From DATLBA01 sp035527275 (GTDB lineage: Bacteria > Planctomycetota > Phycisphaerae > FEN-1346), in assembly GCA_035527275.1 (NCBI GenBank), contig DATLBA010000076.1, forward strand, positions 1-64,000: a DNA stretch of 64,000 nt. The letters run 5' to 3'. Below are positions 60,881-64,000 of the stretch, piece after piece. A program made the position numbers and the translations under genes. The notes beneath the pieces are model-generated. The model was not told where the DNA came from, ran no database searches, and worked only from the letters and a program-made list of their open reading frames with translations. Each line of letters opens with the position of its first letter. Positions within the stretch are counted from its first letter, which is position 1.

Positions 60881-60905
60881 GCCCGCCCGAATGAAGGGAA
60901 CGTCC

Positions 60906-63302
60906 ATGTGCAGGCACGGTTCGGTCCTGGTCGTCGTCCTGGGCCTCTTGGCCATTCTGTCGGTCATCGGCGTCGCCTTTATCACGATGAGCGGCCTGGA
61001 CCGAAGCACGTCGGCCAGTTTCGCCATGCAAACGCAGTTGACCATCGCGGCCGACGGGGCCGTCGATTACGTCTGCCACTATCTCGTCCACGACGTGTGG
61101 ACCGATGACGGCGCCCTGCTGACGGGCGAGGAAGGGTGCGAACGCTACGATTACCCGGGAGACGAGGACAACTGGCTCGCGCGACCCGTTGGCGATACTA
61201 CCTCACCCAACGAGGTCTCCTTCGGGAAACCCACCAAACCGCTGCTCTTCGGCATCGAGTCTGGAGGAAACAGCGCCGTCGTGGATAACGACGGCGACGG
61301 GACGGACGACGGCATCTGGATTCCCGAACTCGCCGCCCCGTTCGACCAGTATATCGTCCGCATCAGCGTCACCGTCCTCGACCACGGGGCGCTCCTGAAC
61401 GTCAACGCCCACGGATACACAAGCGCGGGATGGGAGGAATACGCCAATCTCGCCGCAGAGGACAAGGGCTGTTTCATCTGTGAAATCGCCGGTCCCCCCG
61501 GTGTTGCCGCGGCGCGCTGGGCCGGTCGATACCTTGACGGAACGTCGGGCCAATGGGTATCTGTTGATGACGGCCCCGGCAACCCCGTCATGGGCGAAAC
61601 CATCATCGAAAACCCGCGAAACCCTCGGATGGAGCCGGACAACCTCGACCAGCCCTTTACGCTGGCAGAGGAATTCCTCCTCCGCGTCCGCGACCTGCCG
61701 GATTTCAACAGCCGCCTTAGCGCGGGCGTCAAGACAAACGCGGAGAAATACACGACCGTCTCCTGGACCGCCGAGGTATGCGGCGACGCCGGAACGACCT
61801 CCCACACGAAGTGCCCCGGCAAGGATTGGTCCTGCCCGAAAGCCGACCTCAACCTCGACGAGCCACAAGCGATCTACGACGTGCTGCTTGCCTCGGGCGC
61901 CTTCGTGGGCGTAAGTGAGGACGGTTTGAAACAATTCGTCGCCAACATCATCGCCTTCCGCGACGCAGACAGCACCTATGACAACGACTACGACGGCTTC
62001 GCCGGGGCCGAAAGCCAGCCCATCTTCAAGGAGGTCAAGGCGGTAGTGACGGCCGGCGACGGCGAAACCGAAGACACCACCTGGACGATCACTGTCTCCC
62101 TCTACAACCCTTGGCCGGGCGATTATGCCGGCGACCTCGATGGGAGGATCACCCTCCAGCCCGAGGCCAAAGTCACTCTCGTTTTTGACGATGGCACCGA
62201 AGAGATGAGCGGCCTGCCGGCAACGATGGCAAAAGGCGAAACAACGGACCCCCCCCTGACCGGCACGGTGACCTGCAAAGTGACGGGCGAAGGGGAAGAC
62301 GCAAAGGTCCAGGACCTCAGCGACCGCCTGACGGCAATTCGGTTCCACGCCGAGGTCACTGAGGTCGGCGACGTCGTCATGGATGAGATCACAAGCGACG
62401 AGATTTTGAGCCTGGCTCTGGCGCCCGGCATATCACGCGTGCGAAAAATCGACGACAGCCCCCCCGACTGGCGCGGCTTCACGGTCGTCACGGTGGGCGA
62501 CTGGGGAACCCAGGGACAGGGAAACGTGCCGAGCGGCACCGTTCTCGTCCGCTTCGCCAACAGCGTGCAGGATGAGTACGACGCTGCCACCGAAGGCGGT
62601 CCCTTGCCCCCGCTTAAGACAGCAGGGAACAACTCCTTCAAGGCCTTCCTCCGCGTCGGCGACCTCAACCAGGTCCTCTGCCCACAGCCCGCGGAAGGCG
62701 GGTGGAAGAACAGGCCCTGGGTTCTTCAGGTGACAGACCACGCCGAGGCGGACATACGATTCAACTGGGCAAGATACCCCAGGGCCGCCGACGCCCTCTG
62801 CGTCCAGGGCCCCTGGATCGACGGCTTCGACAACGACGGCGACGGCCAGACCGACCTGGACGACGAGGGGACCTTTGACGCCGGCCGCTTCGCCGGGCCC
62901 GAGTTCCGCGTCGCGGGGAAAATCAACCTCAACACGGCGACGAATGCCACCCTTGCGGCTCTTCCCGGCGGCGGGGTTCCTGCGTTTACCCCCCCCTTGA
63001 GTTCGATTGCGGAAATTATCCCCACCGGCGGGTCCGGCTCTCTGGAACAGCGGGACGAGGTCTTCACCCGCCTCTCCAACCTCGTCACCGTCCGAAGCGA
63101 CGTCTTCTCCATCTACGGGACCGTCCAGATCATCGATCTGGCCAAGGTGCCGAGTGGCGGCATCGTGGCACAGGACGACCCCGCCGTCGTAAGGTCCCGC
63201 CGCTTCTGGGCGCTCGTGGACCGCTCGCCCTCGCTGGCCTATCCGCCGGGCGACGAAAAGTTCATCCACCCCCGCATCATGAATTTCCAGTGGATGGAGT
63301 AG
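60906..63302 (+). CDS. GspK-like secretion/pilus protein, 799 aa
   Basis: 798-799 residues. The start has a basic head and a long hydrophobic helix (GSVLVVVLGLLAILSVIGVA), like GspK/PilX minor pseudopilins. It has calcium-loop-like segments (DNDGDGTDDG, about 125-134; DNDGDGQTDLDDEG, about 640-653). Near residue 670, GKINLNTATNATLAALPGG matches the helix-hairpin-helix-like signature of GspK (INLNTA...LAALPG). GspK caps the pseudopilus tip in type II secretion, but this protein is about twice the usual length. ATG at 60906 follows aaggga; an earlier ATG (60891) has no ribosome-binding site. It ends the operon. Confidence 0.82.
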   Translation: MCRHGSVLVVVLGLLAILSVIGVAFITMSGLDRSTSASFAMQTQLTIAADGAVDYVCHYLVHDVWTDDGALLTGEEGCERYDYPGDEDNWLARPVGDTTSPNEVSFGKPTKPLLFGIESGGNSAVVDNDGDGTDDGIWIPELAAPFDQYIVRISVTVLDHGALLNVNAHGYTSAGWEEYANLAAEDKGCFICEIAGPPGVAAARWAGRYLDGTSGQWVSVDDGPGNPVMGETIIENPRNPRMEPDNLDQPFTLAEEFLLRVRDLPDFNSRLSAGVKTNAEKYTTVSWTAEVCGDAGTTSHTKCPGKDWSCPKADLNLDEPQAIYDVLLASGAFVGVSEDGLKQFVANIIAFRDADSTYDNDYDGFAGAESQPIFKEVKAVVTAGDGETEDTTWTITVSLYNPWPGDYAGDLDGRITLQPEAKVTLVFDDGTEEMSGLPATMAKGETTDPPLTGTVTCKVTGEGEDAKVQDLSDRLTAIRFHAEVTEVGDVVMDEITSDEILSLALAPGISRVRKIDDSPPDWRGFTVVTVGDWGTQGQGNVPSGTVLVRFANSVQDEYDAATEGGPLPPLKTAGNNSFKAFLRVGDLNQVLCPQPAEGGWKNRPWVLQVTDHAEADIRFNWARYPRAADALCVQGPWIDGFDNDGDGQTDLDDEGTFDAGRFAGPEFRVAGKINLNTATNATLAALPGGGVPAFTPPLSSIAEIIPTGGSGSLEQRDEVFTRLSNLVTVRSDVFSIYGTVQIIDLAKVPSGGIVAQDDPAVVRSRRFWALVDRSPSLAYPPGDEKFIHPRIMNFQWME

Positions 63303-63338
63303 GGACACGGCATCCGCCAGCGCGTCCCGCCGAAGGAG

Positions 63339-63405
63339 CCGGGTGCGGACATGTCTGAAACTGGGCGTGGCATACCGGTTGCTGGTGGGGACACCCCGCA
63401 CCCGG
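63339..63405. repeat. Inverted repeat after the pseudopilin operon
   Basis: ccgggtgcgg (63339-63348) is the exact reverse complement of ccgcacccgg (63396-63405), with further complementary words (gtggcat, atgccac) on either side through 63425. It could be a terminator for the pseudopilin operon or a dispersed palindromic repeat. Confidence 0.45.
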
Positions 63406-63532
63406 AGGGTGTGGGCATGCCACCCGATAGGCACTCGATGCCGGAATCTACGGCCACACCCGGTTTTTGGGGGACGAGGGATTGCAATGGACTTCGGCGG
63501 GCCGAGACGGCTAAAATGCCTTGGTCTGGGCC

Positions 63533-63623
63533 GGAGAGGTGGCCGAGCGGTCGAAGGCACCGGTCTTGAAAACCGGCGTGGGCCTTGTGTCCACCGGGGG
63601 TTCGAATCCCTCCCTCTCCGCCA
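63533..63623 (+). tRNA. tRNA-Ser(UGA)
   Basis: The acceptor ggagagg (63533-63539) pairs with cctctcc at the end, discriminator G, and an encoded CCA (63621-63623). The anticodon stem ccggt/accgg holds the loop cttgaaa with anticodon TGA (Ser, UCA/UCN codons). A long variable arm (cgtgggccttgtgtccac) marks it as a serine tRNA, and the T-arm gggttcgaatccc is canonical. It is the only RNA gene seen in the window. Confidence 0.95.
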
Positions 63624-64000
63624 CGGTGGCCTTCAAAAGGGGGGCTTTCTCGCTGTTCATCGGGCTTTCCGCTAGTGGCTGGCATGCGCCTGACTGACGC
63701 CTTCGGTCCATAGTAGTCCGCCGCGTCCTCGCTGCACTCGCCCTTTGACGCCAATCCCGATGAATCGGGACGCCAACACAGGTTCGCCGCCCGGGGGCGT
63801 TTGGCGCGCACACACATTGCGCATGGCCGATATGTTGGCGGGCGGTTTTGGGTGGGTTTTGGGGGATTTTGGCCCGTTTTGGGGGGCGAATCGGGCCTGG
63901 CGCTAGCGCCAGGGTGGGTTGAGGGCCGAAATGTTAAAATGGGCAAGGCCGAATCGGGCGCTTTTTTCGACTTTTTTCGCGTTTTTGGTCGGAATTGGAT
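63624..64000. other. Gene-free right end with palindromes and G-tracts
   Basis: No gene is seen. Features: a hairpin tcccgatgaatcggga near 63756, a G-tract run (63836-63887) with TTTTGGG words, an 18-bp perfect palindrome cctggcgctagcgccagg (63896-63913), and a T-tract-rich end (63961-63989). The next gene must lie outside the window. Confidence 0.5.

Noticed and set aside
1..64000. CRISPR array, rRNA, prophage or insertion sequence with intact transposase
   Set aside because: None is seen. Short repeats are palindromic, not regularly spaced direct repeats, and no transposase or integrase motif was found.

Overview
The window is high-GC bacterial DNA and reads most like an uncultured, largely anaerobic planctomycete (Phycisphaerae or a relative). 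The support is indirect. There is a pseudopilin with a DUF1559-like tail, a PEP-CTERM sorting tail, many TPR and secreted or lipoprotein genes of unknown function, futalosine-type menaquinone genes, an alpha2 glycyl-tRNA synthetase, a pyrophosphate-style Lys in phosphofructokinase, and abundant small palindromic repeats between genes. No rRNA, plasmid or phage genes are visible. One tRNA gene, tRNA-Ser(UGA), lies near the right end. Assignment below phylum level is inference.

Layout. 0-8 kb: the end of a TPR-like gene, a degenerate J-domain membrane protein, a Pus10-type tRNA pseudouridine synthase (normally archaeal/eukaryotic) convergent with a PHP histidinol phosphatase, then a two-gene heterodimeric ABC exporter. 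8-16.5 kb: a MoxR ATPase, a small membrane protein, a transglutaminase-like secreted protein, a methyltransferase, a PEP-CTERM gene remnant and a three-gene TPR/SPOR operon. 16.6-27 kb: glyQS (with an unusual insertion), a pseudopilin, leuS, a RodA/FtsW protein with a large insertion, a lipoprotein, a large TPR protein and a macrodomain protein. 27.2-40.2 kb: a phosphodiesterase, then a tight run with an AsmA-like protein, ubiD, ubiE, a zinc-ribbon/TPR membrane protein, ubiX, mqnP, mqnE and a lipoprotein. This run supplies the late futalosine menaquinone pathway. 40.2-44 kb: phosphofructokinase, a lipoprotein, an orphan hypE and a methyltransferase.

44-48 kb holds degenerate mobile-element-like debris followed by a large secreted glycosidase. 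Its tetranucleotide use (many AGCT) differs sharply from the rest of the window, which suggests recent acquisition. 48-54 kb: a lipoprotein cyclophilin, a sugar-metabolism trio (ThuA-like, sugar isomerase, zinc-less dehydrogenase), mnmA and an overlapping glycosyltransferase 9. 54-59 kb: a large secreted protein of unknown function, a YfcE-type phosphodiesterase, a PEGA lipoprotein, a conserved hypothetical and a truncated DegT aminotransferase. 59-63.3 kb: a promoter followed by three minor-pseudopilin genes (two prepilin-like genes plus a GspK-like 799-aa protein). After them come tRNA-Ser and a repeat-rich, G-tract-rich end.

The most notable points are: Pus10 in a bacterial context; a family of GC palindromes that sit both between genes and, in the same reading frame, inside leuS, mnmA and a glycosyltransferase gene (each encoding P-G-A-P-G); the insertion that splits the zinc site of GlyRS; the foreign-looking glycosidase; and the unknown zinc-ribbon/TPR membrane protein embedded in the menaquinone operon. 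All counts and alignments were made by eye, and no database searches were run.
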